A stretch of DNA of 64,000 nucleotides from an uncultured Polaribacter sp. GTDB lineage: Bacteria > Bacteroidota > Bacteroidia > Flavobacteriales > Flavobacteriaceae. Numbering within the stretch: the first letter of the stretch is position 1; every line of letters starts with the position of its first letter. Shown here in pieces: positions 1 through 8,514 of this stretch. Made by a program: the position numbers and the translations under genes. The notes below the pieces were generated by a model that was given only the letters and a program-made list of their open reading frames with translations, had not been told where the DNA came from and made no database searches. The DNA is taken from positions 1 through 64,000 of the forward strand of contig CALSME010000007.1 in assembly GCA_943787375.1 (NCBI GenBank). The letters are read 5' to 3'.

Positions 1-36
1 AAAACGGTTATACTATTATAAAGTGTAACCGTTTTT
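1..36. repeat. Terminator-like inverted repeat, member of a dispersed repeat
   Basis: AAAACGGTTA at 1-10 pairs with TAACCGTTTT at 26-35. Diverged versions of the same hairpin lie at 9511-9545 and 10623-10657, each at the end of a longer dispersed repeat. The window therefore probably opens at the tail of another copy. It could act as a terminator for an upstream gene outside the window. Confidence 0.6.
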
Positions 37-150
37 GTATTCGAATCATTCTTATTTCCTTTAAAGGAATGAATTAATCTAAATATAGGGTTGAGATTTA
101 AGGTTCGATATGTCAAGGGTTTTATCTTTACTGAACAGGTTAACTTCATA

Positions 151-183
151 AAAAAAGTTCGTTTAATGCTAACGAACTTTTTT
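151..183. terminator. Intrinsic terminator hairpin
   Basis: AAAAAAGTTCGTT at 151-163 is followed by a 7-nt loop and the exact complement AACGAACTTTTTT at 171-183. The A-run and T-run flanks make it usable in both directions. It insulates the AraC gene from whatever lies upstream. Confidence 0.8.
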
Positions 184-260
184 CTTTATTTAAGAGGCAA
201 TAAATCAATACTTTATTTCGATTAATATTTAATTTAGATTAATGTTTAGTAATATTTTTT

Positions 261-1334
261 ATGATTGAATTATCTACAATAATTGACCTCGTAACTTTTG
301 GATCTTCCATTATGTTTGGAATCCTATTTTTTTCTTCAAAGATTAAAAATAACAGCGGAAATTTTTACTTGAGTTTATTTCTTTTTTGCATAGGTTATAT
401 AACCTTTAAAGGAATTGTATATGATATATATGAGCGAGAAATATTTCAATTCGATGTGTCATTATTCTTTCTTGTTTTTCTATTTTTTTATTTAAATAAA
501 ACAATAGGAAGAATCTTAAATTATTGGTGGTACTTGTTATTCGTTCCTGGAGTTTTAATAAATTTAACAATTTATTTTAAAAATCTAAATCAAATATTGA
601 TCCTTATTCATTTTCATGAAATTTTCTATCTATTTAATCTGTTTCTATTAGTATATTTTTTTAAAATTTTACATGTACATAATAGCCATGTTAAAGAGTT
701 TTATTCTAATATTGAATCTAAAACGCTGTCATGGCTAAAATTAATTTTATTAATCGTTTTCTTTTTTCATTTTTTTGAGTTCATCGAAGCCCTTATCCCT
801 ACCAAAAGAGCTGATGATTTGGAAATACTGTTTTCTATTATTTATTCACTTATACCTTTTTCACTAGTTTATCTTATAGGTTTAAAAGGGTTTTATCAAT
901 TCGAAATTTTTAGTGGTATTAGTTCAAATTATTTTATAGATAATTTTAATAAGAATATGTTTGTTCAATCAAAAAAACAATCAAAGAATGATTTTGAACA
1001 ATTCAAACAAACAATCATAATAGAAAGATTATACGCTAAAAAAAACCTCACACTTTATGATTTATCGATTGCATTGAAAATGAAAAAACGGGTTATTTCT
1101 ATTTTAATTAATGATAATACAGATACTACCTTTTATCATTTCATCAACCAATTGCGAATAAAGGAATTTAAAAAACATTTAATAGAAGATGAGCATCAAA
1201 AATTCACTTTATTTGGTCTAGCTCAAGAAGTTGGTTTTTCGTCTAAATCTACATTTTATACTTCCTTCAAATCTATTGAGGGAATGACTCCAAAACAATA
1301 CCAATCAAAGTTAAAAAAGTCTGTTTCAAACTAA
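261..1334 (+). CDS. Membrane-anchored AraC-family transcriptional regulator
   Basis: The first 215 residues hold about seven hydrophobic segments (near 7-25, 34-52, 63-80, 87-106, 117-137, 158-178, 189-211). They are followed by a charged linker and a C-terminal AraC double helix-turn-helix (about 247-352), with the second HTH around GFSSKSTFYTSF. This architecture is common in Flavobacteria, where the membrane half is presumed to sense a signal. The gene points into the cytochrome/YceI cluster starting 75 bp downstream and may regulate it; that link is inference from position. No operator was identified. Confidence 0.85.
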   Translation: MIELSTIIDLVTFGSSIMFGILFFSSKIKNNSGNFYLSLFLFCIGYITFKGIVYDIYEREIFQFDVSLFFLVFLFFYLNKTIGRILNYWWYLLFVPGVLINLTIYFKNLNQILILIHFHEIFYLFNLFLLVYFFKILHVHNSHVKEFYSNIESKTLSWLKLILLIVFFFHFFEFIEALIPTKRADDLEILFSIIYSLIPFSLVYLIGLKGFYQFEIFSGISSNYFIDNFNKNMFVQSKKQSKNDFEQFKQTIIIERLYAKKNLTLYDLSIALKMKKRVISILINDNTDTTFYHFINQLRIKEFKKHLIEDEHQKFTLFGLAQEVGFSSKSTFYTSFKSIEGMTPKQYQSKLKKSVSN

Positions 1335-1408
1335 GCGTACTAGGTTTGTTTTTAAAATAATTAATTTGATTTTAGTTTTGCTCATTCATTTAAAAACTTT
1401 ATAAAATC

Positions 1409-1828
1409 ATGAAAAAATTAGCATTTACTTTCGTATTACTTTTATCATTTGCATGTTCAAAAGATGATAATTCTACCCCTAATAATCTGGTTGACCCCAT
1501 AATTGGTTCTTGGCAATCAAGTTTCGCACTAACAGATGAGAATGAGGCTGGACAAGTTGTTGATATCTCTGCCAATGGGATAATCATATTTAATGCAGAT
1601 GTTACTGGTTCTAGAAATCTATTAGTTACAAATGACGGAGGTGAGCCTCAAGAATCAAATGAAACCTTTGAATGGGAAAATCTATCTTCAGCACTTAATT
1701 CTTCCGAAACAACACAAAATTATGCTATTAATGGTGAGGCTTTTACAGCGGTATTCACATCCAATTTTAGCAGTCTTGTTTTATCTGAAGATGGTGGAGA
1801 TCTTCAAATTTCAATGACAAGAAATTAA
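1409..1828 (+). CDS. Small lipoprotein, lipocalin-like
   Basis: 139 residues with a lipoprotein signal (LLLSFACS, cysteine near 16) followed by a Ser/Asn-rich linker. The start of the mature part (DPIIGSWQS) resembles the opening strand of the lipocalin-like domains common in Bacteroidota lipoproteins. The rest is acidic and predicted beta-rich. It is the first gene of the cytochrome/YceI cluster, 35 bp before the diheme lipoprotein. Function unknown; lipocalin-like is a weak call from the opening motif only. Confidence 0.7.
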   Translation: MKKLAFTFVLLLSFACSKDDNSTPNNLVDPIIGSWQSSFALTDENEAGQVVDISANGIIIFNADVTGSRNLLVTNDGGEPQESNETFEWENLSSALNSSETTQNYAINGEAFTAVFTSNFSSLVLSEDGGDLQISMTRN

Positions 1829-1863
1829 AACATCTTAAGGATAAATTATAAATAATTAAAAAG

Positions 1864-2730
1864 ATGAAAAGGAATTCTATTTTTATATTTTCATTAGTAC
1901 TAACTATTATTAGTTGCACCCCGCATGATATTACATCAAGTTATGTACCTGTTACCAATCGTACTGCTGAGGTTCATGCCTATGAATGTGAAGATGCTTT
2001 AGGACCACTGCCCAGATTTAGTTGTGCTGATGCAGTTGAAGTGCCAACTACTAAAGATGGTGTTCCTTTAACATTTCCTGGTGGAGAAGAAGGTAGTGGA
2101 AGTACAGACCCTAGCGATTGTGACCATCCTTGGGCTTTTGGTATGGCATGCCAAACAGGAAACAGAGTAGGCCGATATCAAGGGTTGAATGTTGATGGAA
2201 GCGAAAATACGGATGTGGTTTTCATAACTTTTTGCAGAGATGGAGGTCTCGGAGTTATAGGGTATAAGTTTTCTACTGGAGAAACTTGTTTCTTTTCTAT
2301 TATTGATGGTGCCGATTCAAATAATACTCCCCTTCCTGGAGAAACAGGATATAATGATTCTTGGATGAGTCCTCAAGTAGTTGCGGATGATAGATGTATG
2401 AATTGTCACATGGCAGACCCTTTTCTACATACTCCTGCAATAGACCAGTTAAAAATTCCTAATACAGATGAATTATTAGTTCCAATAACAGCGAATGGCC
2501 CATATACGATTATTGGAGCAGAATTTCAACAACCAATAACTGCGAATTTTGATAATAATCAATGTGTAGCCTGCCACCGTCCTCAGTGTACCACACATTT
2601 TCAAAATTATCCGTTAGATGAGTTAGTTATGCCCGCCCCGTTTCAGGACGCGACCAATTTTGACCATAGTAATATTGCCAATGCCGATAGACAAGCCATC
2701 AGAGATTGGTGTGCAACTCTTGGGTTATGA
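1864..2730 (+). CDS. Diheme c-type cytochrome lipoprotein
   Basis: 288 residues with a lipobox ending at Cys18 (TIISC). Two haem-binding CxxCH motifs are visible: CMNCH at 178-182 and CVACH at 234-238. The N-terminal 170 residues hold several further cysteines (near 42, 54, 86, 96, 124, 142) that could form disulfides. The protein should be anchored in the envelope and carry two covalent haems. The next cytochrome gene starts 29 bp downstream, so the two are probably co-transcribed. The partner and substrate cannot be read from the sequence. Confidence 0.85.
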   Translation: MKRNSIFIFSLVLTIISCTPHDITSSYVPVTNRTAEVHAYECEDALGPLPRFSCADAVEVPTTKDGVPLTFPGGEEGSGSTDPSDCDHPWAFGMACQTGNRVGRYQGLNVDGSENTDVVFITFCRDGGLGVIGYKFSTGETCFFSIIDGADSNNTPLPGETGYNDSWMSPQVVADDRCMNCHMADPFLHTPAIDQLKIPNTDELLVPITANGPYTIIGAEFQQPITANFDNNQCVACHRPQCTTHFQNYPLDELVMPAPFQDATNFDHSNIANADRQAIRDWCATLGL

Positions 2731-2759
2731 AGTATTGGTGTTTAAATAATGATATTAAG

Positions 2760-3107
2760 ATGAAAAAAATAATACGTACTAGTATTTTAATGATATTGAT
2801 TTCAAGTTGTTCTGAGGGTTATATCCCCATTGAAGAAACGATACAAATTCCACCAGGTCCCGTTACTTACGAAACACATATTAGTCCAATTATTTCTTCA
2901 AGATGTATTAGTTGTCATAGCGGCAATAATCCTCAAGCGGGGCTTTTATTGGAAAACTATAATCAAGTTCGTAATTCTTCAGAAAATGGATTACTTATTC
3001 AACGCATAAACGACCCTGCAGATCCTATGCCTGTCACAGGATTAATGCCACTTTCGACTAGAGTACTTTTTGATGAATGGAGCAATAATGGATATTTAGA
3101 AAACTAG
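2760..3107 (+). CDS. Monohaem c-type cytochrome lipoprotein
   Basis: 115 residues. I chose the ATG at 2760 because it gives a normal lipoprotein signal (SILMILISSC, cysteine 17); an ATG at 2706 in the same frame would overlap the preceding gene and bury the signal. CISCH at 49-53 binds haem, and LMPLS near the C-terminus offers a methionine ligand. The fold matches short cytochromes with sequence like IISSRCISCHSG that are common in Bacteroidota. The stop codon sits 3 bp before the ATG of the YceI gene, indicating translational coupling. Confidence 0.85.
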   Translation: MKKIIRTSILMILISSCSEGYIPIEETIQIPPGPVTYETHISPIISSRCISCHSGNNPQAGLLLENYNQVRNSSENGLLIQRINDPADPMPVTGLMPLSTRVLFDEWSNNGYLEN

Positions 3108-3109
3108 TG

Positions 3110-3658
3110 ATGAAAACAACTAAGATCTTAATTATTTTTTGTGTTTTATTATCACTGCAACTTCACGCACAAAAATATTTTACCCGTTCAGGGATTACTC
3201 AATTTGAAGCCTCAGAAAAAGCCTTTGAGCCTATAGAAGCGATAAATACAAGCACTACAGTAATATTAGACGCTAACAATGGCAATATCGTCTCACAGGT
3301 GTTTATGGCAGGTTTTCAATTTAATAATGCTTTAATGCAAGAGCACTTTAATGAGAATTACATGGATAGTTATCAATACCCTAAAGCTACCTTTAAAGGC
3401 AATCTAGATAATTTTTCTCTTATCAGTTTCAATGCTAACAACAGTTATGATTTAAATGGTCTACTTACTATAAAGGGTCTCGAAAAAAACATTCAAACAA
3501 CTGTTGATGTAAAAGTTGAAAACGATCAAATATTTATTTCAGGGAGTTTTTTTGTAAGTGCTAAGGATTTCAATATTAAAATACCATCAATTGTTCGAGA
3601 TAAAATTGCGAATCAAATACAAATCAATATTGATTATGAACTTATTGAAAAAAAATAA
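3110..3658 (+). CDS. YceI-family periplasmic lipid-binding protein
   Basis: 182 residues with a cleavable signal peptide (LLSLQLHAQ). The mature part follows the YceI lipocalin-like pattern: an N-terminal ITQFEAS strand, a middle MDSYQYPKATFKG segment, and GLLTIKGLEKNI before the final strands. YceI proteins bind isoprenoids or quinones in a beta-barrel. The ATG at 3110 is preferred over an in-frame GTG at 3107. It overlaps the next gene by 23 nt and lies among cytochromes, which would suit a role in handling a quinone-like electron carrier (inference). Confidence 0.85.
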   Translation: MKTTKILIIFCVLLSLQLHAQKYFTRSGITQFEASEKAFEPIEAINTSTTVILDANNGNIVSQVFMAGFQFNNALMQEHFNENYMDSYQYPKATFKGNLDNFSLISFNANNSYDLNGLLTIKGLEKNIQTTVDVKVENDQIFISGSFFVSAKDFNIKIPSIVRDKIANQIQINIDYELIEKK

Positions 3659-4031
3659 ATCTTTCTTTATCATTTTTTCAATAATGATAATTAGTATTAG
3701 CATAATTTCTATTTATCAATATATTTCTCTTGCCCCAAAAAAAGTTGTTGCAATAATACCTGAATATTCAGGAAATGCAAATGAATTCAACTATTTAGTA
3801 ACTGATAATCTTTCCTATTGGATAAGTAAAGTTGTTCAAATAACTGGAAAAGCCACACAGGTTAATGAGGATGGTATTTTAATTAATGGCACCATATATT
3901 GTCAATTTGAAAACAAAAAGGATATCCAATCAATTATAGAAAATCAGAATATTGTGGTCAAAGGAAAATTGGTTGGGTTTGATGAATTATTAATGGAAAT
4001 AAAATTAAATCAATGTATTATTATTCAATAA
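3636..4031 (+). CDS. Membrane-anchored OB-fold (tRNA_anti-like) protein
   Basis: 131 residues from the ATG at 3636, which gives one N-terminal hydrophobic anchor (about 9-30). The C-terminal 75 residues have the OB-fold-like pattern of the tRNA_anti-like family found in Bacteroidota envelopes (VQITGKATQVNEDGILINGT, then IVVKGKLVGFDELLMEIKLN). Despite the family name there is no reason to expect tRNA binding here. It overlaps both neighbours (YceI by 23 nt, DUF5777 by 19 nt), so the cluster is translationally tight. Confidence 0.75.
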   Translation: MNLLKKNKSFFIIFSIMIISISIISIYQYISLAPKKVVAIIPEYSGNANEFNYLVTDNLSYWISKVVQITGKATQVNEDGILINGTIYCQFENKKDIQSIIENQNIVVKGKLVGFDELLMEIKLNQCIIIQ

Positions 4032-4894
4032 AAAAATCGTTTTTAATATCAATATTATCAGTAATTTCTTTTTTGGGTCAAGCTCAGGAAGATGATTTAC
4101 TAAAAGAGTTGGACAATTTAAATCAAAATGAAACCAGATTTGAATTACCTGCTTTTAAAGCCCTTCAAATTGGAAATCTACAATCAACAAAAGTGGTTGA
4201 TAAAGGGGATTTGTACATGGTAGTCGCACACCGTTTTGGAACTATAAAGAATGGAATAGATGACTTTTTTGGGTTAGACCAAGCCAATACTAAAATTCAA
4301 TTACTTTATGGCTTATTGCCAAATTTACAAGTGGGAATTAGCAGAGATAGTTATGAAAAAACTTACTCTGGAACTGCCAAATACAAGTTATTCAAACAAT
4401 CCGATAGAGTTCCTGTTAATGTTTCACTTTATGGAAGTGCAGATGTGAATTCACAGTTCAAAAAAAGTGTTTACCCTGGGTTAAAAACATCTGATCGATT
4501 TTCATATACTGCACAAATTTTATCATCAAGAAGTTTTTCAGAAAAACTTTCTTTAGAAGTAGCGCCAATTTTTGTGCGTCATAATTTACAAGATTTGAAT
4601 TTTACTAAAACTCTGACTCATAATCAACTACTTTTTGGGATGGGAGGTCGCTATAAACTTTCTAAAAGATTGAGTTTGAATATGGACTATGCCTATAATT
4701 TTAGTAAAAACAAGAATTCATTATATAAAAACCCTTTAACAATAGGGGTTGATATTGAAACAGGCGGTCATGTTTTTCAATTATTATTTACCAACTCCAG
4801 AGCGAGTAATGATAGTAGTTTTTTAACAGAAACCACTGGAGATTGGTCCAAGGGTGAAATTTCATTTGGCTTCAACATTGTACGTGTATTTTAA
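4013..4894 (+). CDS. DUF5777 family outer-membrane beta-barrel protein
   Basis: 293 residues with a signal peptide ending near FLGQAQ. The mature protein opens with FELPAFKALQIGNLQS and VAHRFGTI, then alternating amphipathic strands typical of a beta-barrel, ending in aromatic FGFNIVRVF. This matches DUF5777, a Bacteroidota barrel family often found beside YceI and c-type cytochromes. It is probably the outer-membrane component of this cluster. Its start overlaps the preceding OB-fold gene by 19 nt. Function unproven. Confidence 0.8.
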   Translation: MYYYSIKKSFLISILSVISFLGQAQEDDLLKELDNLNQNETRFELPAFKALQIGNLQSTKVVDKGDLYMVVAHRFGTIKNGIDDFFGLDQANTKIQLLYGLLPNLQVGISRDSYEKTYSGTAKYKLFKQSDRVPVNVSLYGSADVNSQFKKSVYPGLKTSDRFSYTAQILSSRSFSEKLSLEVAPIFVRHNLQDLNFTKTLTHNQLLFGMGGRYKLSKRLSLNMDYAYNFSKNKNSLYKNPLTIGVDIETGGHVFQLLFTNSRASNDSSFLTETTGDWSKGEISFGFNIVRVF

Positions 4895-4947
4895 GTTAAT
4901 TTTTATTAGTAGTTCAATTATACACTCAAATTAATATTCTTCTAAAT

Positions 4948-5280
4948 ATGTTTGAAAGGTTAAAAGCTAAATGGAATATTCATTCCAACGTTCAATTGAT
5001 CATAATTTTTATTGTGTTTGCAATAACAGGAAGTTTAAGTTTAAAAATCACGAAACCTATTTTAATTTACATTGGGGTAGATTCAGGATATTTTAAGACC
5101 TTTTTTTTAGGGTATTTTTTATATGTTCTTATTAGAATTTTAATACTATTTCCCGTATATCAAATATTACTTGTAGCCATCGGAACTTTATTCGGTCAAT
5201 TTGATTTTTTTTGGAATTTCACAAAGAATACATTAAGAAATACCTTTCTTAAACTTATTAATAAAATTTTCTTTAAATGA
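4948..5280 (+). CDS. Small membrane protein, DUF6787-like
   Basis: 110 residues. The N-terminus (FERLKAKWNI..NVQLIIIF) and the repeated hydrophobic segments (about 15-35, 45-62, 63-85) match the DUF6787 family of Flavobacteria. The protein has basic ends and three predicted membrane segments. It lies 53 bp after the DUF5777 gene in the same direction and is followed by a terminator at 5330, so it is probably the last gene of the cluster. No function is known. Confidence 0.65.
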   Translation: MFERLKAKWNIHSNVQLIIIFIVFAITGSLSLKITKPILIYIGVDSGYFKTFFLGYFLYVLIRILILFPVYQILLVAIGTLFGQFDFFWNFTKNTLRNTFLKLINKIFFK

Positions 5281-5329
5281 AAGATTTTAAAATACTTTGT
5301 TTTTCATGATGTTGTTTACTTGTTTTTTG

Positions 5330-5360
5330 AAAAGGGGTTGTTAGTTCAACCCCTTTTATT
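5330..5360. terminator. Intrinsic terminator after the cytochrome/YceI cluster
   Basis: AAAAGGGGTTG at 5330-5340 pairs exactly with CAACCCCTTTT around 5347-5357 across a short loop, with T-rich sequence after it. It closes the plus-strand cluster that ends at 5280. Confidence 0.8.
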
Positions 5361-5419
5361 TCATATAGTTTGCTTTAATAAGTCTACTGTAGTGTAAAGT
5401 TGTGATGCAGGGTTATTCT

Positions 5420-5718
5420 TTCATGATAAGGGTCATTATATGATGGGTGTCGATTAAGTCTCTCGGAGTCAAACTTATGTTCGATATTTCCAATGAGTTA
5501 TCTACAAAGAAAACCTCTTGAGAAATCAAGAGGTTTTTTTGTGCTTTTAAAAGTGAAATAGGTTTCAACTTTTAGGGAAGTACAAAAATACCGAAAGCGT
5601 TCTGCGCTTTTCGTTTTCTTTGGGCTGTTCTGCTCTTTGGCCCATTGCGTATCAACGTGAAGCAATGAATCCAATTCCCGCTACAAAGGAGTAATCAGAA
5701 ATGGTTACTCTTTTTTTT
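5420..5718. repeat. Dispersed repeat copy R1 with two embedded hairpins
   Basis: The 740 bp between 5281 and 6022 hold no convincing gene. Positions 5420-5508 match 9322-9410 and 10528-10613 (shared blocks such as TATGATGRGTGTC and TTATCTACAAA). Positions 5591-5684 match 9417-9508 (CCGAAAGCGTTCT, then GAATCCAATTCCC). Within this copy are two hairpins with T-tails: AAACCTCTTG/CAAGAGGTTT at 5511-5537 and GAGTAA/TTACTC at about 5690-5710. Such modules are common in flavobacterial intergenic regions; their mobility mechanism is unknown to me. Confidence 0.7.
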
Positions 5719-6022
5719 TGCTTTAAACTCAAGTATACAAAGGGTTTAAGAATGTATTGATTGAGTGTTAAATAGTTGGTATTCTTAACTTTTTATTTAA
5801 AAACTAACAAGGTTATATTCCAAATATACATAAAAAATGACAGTAAAAACATCTAAAACTGACAGTGATTTTGACAGTAAAATACTTCTAATCTTTCAAA
5901 GCTTGATTAATCAATAGAAATCTATGGTTCTTTCAAAGTAACGACAGTTAATGTTCCTTTACCGATAAGTTCAGTTGTTAGGAATTAGTTATATTTGAGA
6001 AAGATTATTACAAAACCAACCA

Positions 6023-6784
6023 ATGAAACAATTTTTCACACTTTTAGCGGCATTATTATTAACTGCAACAACGTATGCCCAAGTGGGTGTAGGTACAACA
6101 ACTCCAGACGCCTCTGCGGCATTAGATATTACTTCTACCACAAAGGGGTTATTAATACCACGAATGATAGAAACCCAGCGTGATGCGATTAGCTCTCCAG
6201 CAACTGGATTAATGATATACCAAACAGATGGTACAGTAGGTTTTTACTATTACAATGGCAGTAGTTGGGGCGAGGTAGCTGCTACTTCTGCGACTTATAG
6301 TATTGGTGATATTGTTAATGGCGGTGTTGTTTTTTGGTTAGATAGTACGGGTCAACACGGTTTGGTATGTGCATTTTCAGATGTAGCAACTTCTGTAGGA
6401 TGGGGTTGTTTTGGTTCAGATTTACCAAATGTACCAAATGTCTCTTCTAATGGAGGTAATCCTTCGGGTTTAGGTGCTGAAATAGGAGATGGTTTTAATA
6501 ACACCAACAATATTCTTAAAGATTGCCCTACTGCTCCCGCTGCTTTAGCGGCAAGGTCTTATGGTCCAGATTGGTTTTTACCAAGTATAAATGAGTTAAA
6601 ACAAATGTATGACAATAGAGTAGCTTTAGAGGCTGTCTCTGGGTTTACTGCATTTAGTGATTACTACTGGAGTTCTACGGAGTACGTTAATGGTAGCGCG
6701 TGGTTACAGCATTTCGACACTGAGCTTCAGAACCACTACAGTAAGAACCTCTATACCTTTGTGCGTGCTGTTCGGGCTTTTTAG
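6023..6784 (+). CDS. Secreted protein with DUF1566-type C-terminal C-type-lectin-like domain
   Basis: 253 residues with a signal peptide (LLTATTYAQ). Residues about 20-85 are the [15 protein letters not shown] and GLLIPRM segment typical of secreted Bacteroidota fibre-like proteins. The C-terminal half (about 95-253) follows the DUF1566/Lcl pattern: [30 protein letters not shown] and a terminal VRAVRAF. This fold is the usual display domain of diversity-generating retroelement targets. The last 30 codons are unusually rich in C/T-ending codons compared with the AT-rich body of the gene. No reverse transcriptase or template repeat is present in the window. Ligand unknown. Confidence 0.8.
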   Translation: MKQFFTLLAALLLTATTYAQVGVGTTTPDASAALDITSTTKGLLIPRMIETQRDAISSPATGLMIYQTDGTVGFYYYNGSSWGEVAATSATYSIGDIVNGGVVFWLDSTGQHGLVCAFSDVATSVGWGCFGSDLPNVPNVSSNGGNPSGLGAEIGDGFNNTNNILKDCPTAPAALAARSYGPDWFLPSINELKQMYDNRVALEAVSGFTAFSDYYWSSTEYVNGSAWLQHFDTELQNHYSKNLYTFVRAVRAF

Positions 6785-6819
6785 TTATTTAATTATTTAT
6801 CAATTTAAATAGATTACAA

Positions 6820-6843
6820 GCCCTTGCTTTTAGCAGGGGTTTT
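6820..6843. terminator. Terminator after the DUF1566-type gene
   Basis: CCCTTGC and GCAGGGG form a short stem across TTTTA, followed by TTTTT. It lies 37 bp after the stop codon at 6784. Confidence 0.7.
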
Positions 6844-6953
6844 TAAACCATAGGCATATCTTCCTCTTTCAATTCAGGGAGTTCTAAACCTCGTAAATAG
6901 GTTAAACTAACATTTATAGAAGAATGCCCCATAGCTTTAATACTGTATAATTC
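6843..6953 (-). pseudogene. Tyrosine-recombinase C-terminal fragment (copy 1)
   Basis: Read on the minus strand, this stretch encodes about 36 residues up to a stop, including MGHSSINVSLTYLRG and LELPELKEEDMPMV. That is the end of a Bacteroidota tyrosine recombinase: GHSSI carries the conserved histidine and the TYLR tyrosine is the catalytic position. A stop codon precedes the fragment, and no start or core domain is left. It is a relic. A second, more diverged copy lies at 7257. Confidence 0.75.
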
Positions 6954-7030
6954 TTAATATTATTTTAGGTAGATTTACCTATATCAATAATTCAATAGTT
7001 TAATCAAAACTAAAGTTGTAGGTTTCAAGA

Positions 7031-7267
7031 ATGAAAAAGATAAATAAACTTACTAAAATAGGACTCATAATTCTTATATTAGGATGCTCTCCATTATTAT
7101 TAATTATGTTGTGTGCCAAACTCGGAATATTAGATGACCCAAATCCAAATCCAGTTATATTTGGAATTATGGCATTTCTAACTTTTTGGCCGTCATTAAT
7201 TTTAATATTTATTGGAATTATAAAACAGCTTTTATTAAAAATCAAAAGTTCAAACCCTAAACCATAG
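7031..7267 (+). CDS. Small two-helix membrane protein
   Basis: 78 residues with two strongly hydrophobic segments (about 9-30 and 42-66) separated by a PNPNPV turn. The first segment includes LGCS, but the overall pattern is that of an integral membrane protein. The gene sits exactly between two recombinase tail fragments, and its last codons overlap the second fragment. Similar short two-helix proteins are frequent in flavobacterial accessory regions. Function unknown. Confidence 0.6.
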   Translation: MKKINKLTKIGLIILILGCSPLLLIMLCAKLGILDDPNPNPVIFGIMAFLTFWPSLILIFIGIIKQLLLKIKSSNPKP

Positions 7268-7385
7268 GCATCTCTTCTTCCTTTAATTCAGGGAGTTCCA
7301 AACCTCGTAAGTAGGGTAAGCTTCTATTTGTAGCCGAATGGCCACCGTTTTCTGTAGTTCTATACATCGAACTAAATGAGGTTTA
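7257..7385 (-). pseudogene. Tyrosine-recombinase C-terminal fragment (copy 2)
   Basis: The minus strand encodes GGHSATNRSLPYLRG then LELPELKEEEMPMV and a stop, aligning with the fragment at 6843-6953. The box is more degenerate here (GGHSAT for MGHSSI). The open stretch upstream reads FSSMYRTTEN without a recognisable core domain. With copy 1 it brackets the small gene at 7031. Confidence 0.7.
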
Positions 7386-7550
7386 AATTCAGTATTAATT
7401 TTAAATCCAATTCTTCATTTTTTAAATCAGAGGAATTAAAATAAAATCGTAAATTACAAACTACACTACGTGGTTTTTTACAACATCTTTTTTTAAAAAA
7501 AAAGGAATAAATAATTAACTTTTTTATAACTGATCTTTAAAACAACTATC

Positions 7551-8447
7551 ATGAAAAAGATAATTTTAATCTTCGTATTTATAATTTCAAGCAATCTGAG
7601 TGCTCAAGAGTTGAAATCTTTTGAATCTATTGACGGTACTCAAATTTTCTATGAAGATTTGGGTAAAGGCGAAACTATCATATTGCTTTCTGGAGGCCCA
7701 GGATTAAACTCAAATTATTTAAAAGATCTTTACAAAGTCTTGCAAAATAAATATAGGTGTATTATTCTACATCAAAGAGGGACTGGGAAATCACTACTCA
7801 AAGAGGTAAACAAAGAGACGGTAAATGTGTCTAGATACATCGAAGATATAAACGGTTTATTCAATGAGTTAGGTGAGGAAGCATTAACCCTTGTAGGGCA
7901 TTCATGGGGAGGAATGCTAAGTTTTTCTTACGCGGCAAATCAGCCTGATAAAGTGAAAAAAATAATTTTACTAAATACTGGAGGAATCACTGAAAACTTT
8001 TTTAAGTGGTTTGGAAGTAATCTGAGTATGAGATTATATCCAGAAGATTTGAAACTTAGAGAAGCTCAAATAGAAAACAAAAGAGCTACATTAACAGCTA
8101 TTTGGCCAGGTTATTTTTATAGTAGAGAAAGTGCTTTGAAGACAAGGCCTGCACTTGATTATAAATTTTACAACCAATCTGGGATTAATCCCTTGACTGC
8201 TGGGGATTGGGTTAAAAGAAGAGGTGATAGGGTAGAAAAATTAAAATCTTTTAAAGCTCCTGTATTTTTGATTGCGGGAAGACAGGATCCAATAGGGGAG
8301 TCCGTTGTATATGAAGTAAAAGATATTTTACCACAAACAGATTACTATTTCATTGAGGAATGCGGACATTTTCCTTGGTTAGAAGGAGATAAACAAGCTA
8401 AATTGTTGTATGAACTTTTTGATAAAAGCATGAGTTTGCTTCCATAG
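7551..8447 (+). CDS. Secreted alpha/beta hydrolase, proline-iminopeptidase-like
   Basis: 298 residues with an N-terminal signal peptide (FIISSNLSAQ). The fold markers are clear: oxyanion-hole motif GGPG at 48-51, nucleophile elbow GHSWGG with Ser118, acid Asp246 in GRQDP, and His273 in CGHFPW. The GGPG motif and HQRGTGKS segment place it near prolyl aminopeptidases (S33), but substrate cannot be fixed from sequence. It should act in the periplasm or outside. The start follows about 100 bp of AT-rich leader. Confidence 0.85.
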   Translation: MKKIILIFVFIISSNLSAQELKSFESIDGTQIFYEDLGKGETIILLSGGPGLNSNYLKDLYKVLQNKYRCIILHQRGTGKSLLKEVNKETVNVSRYIEDINGLFNELGEEALTLVGHSWGGMLSFSYAANQPDKVKKIILLNTGGITENFFKWFGSNLSMRLYPEDLKLREAQIENKRATLTAIWPGYFYSRESALKTRPALDYKFYNQSGINPLTAGDWVKRRGDRVEKLKSFKAPVFLIAGRQDPIGESVVYEVKDILPQTDYYFIEECGHFPWLEGDKQAKLLYELFDKSMSLLP

Positions 8448-8514
8448 CTGGTTCTTTTTAAACGTCCAATCAACTAATATCGTTTTTAATGCTATTTTTA
8501 AAAAAATAAAATAA

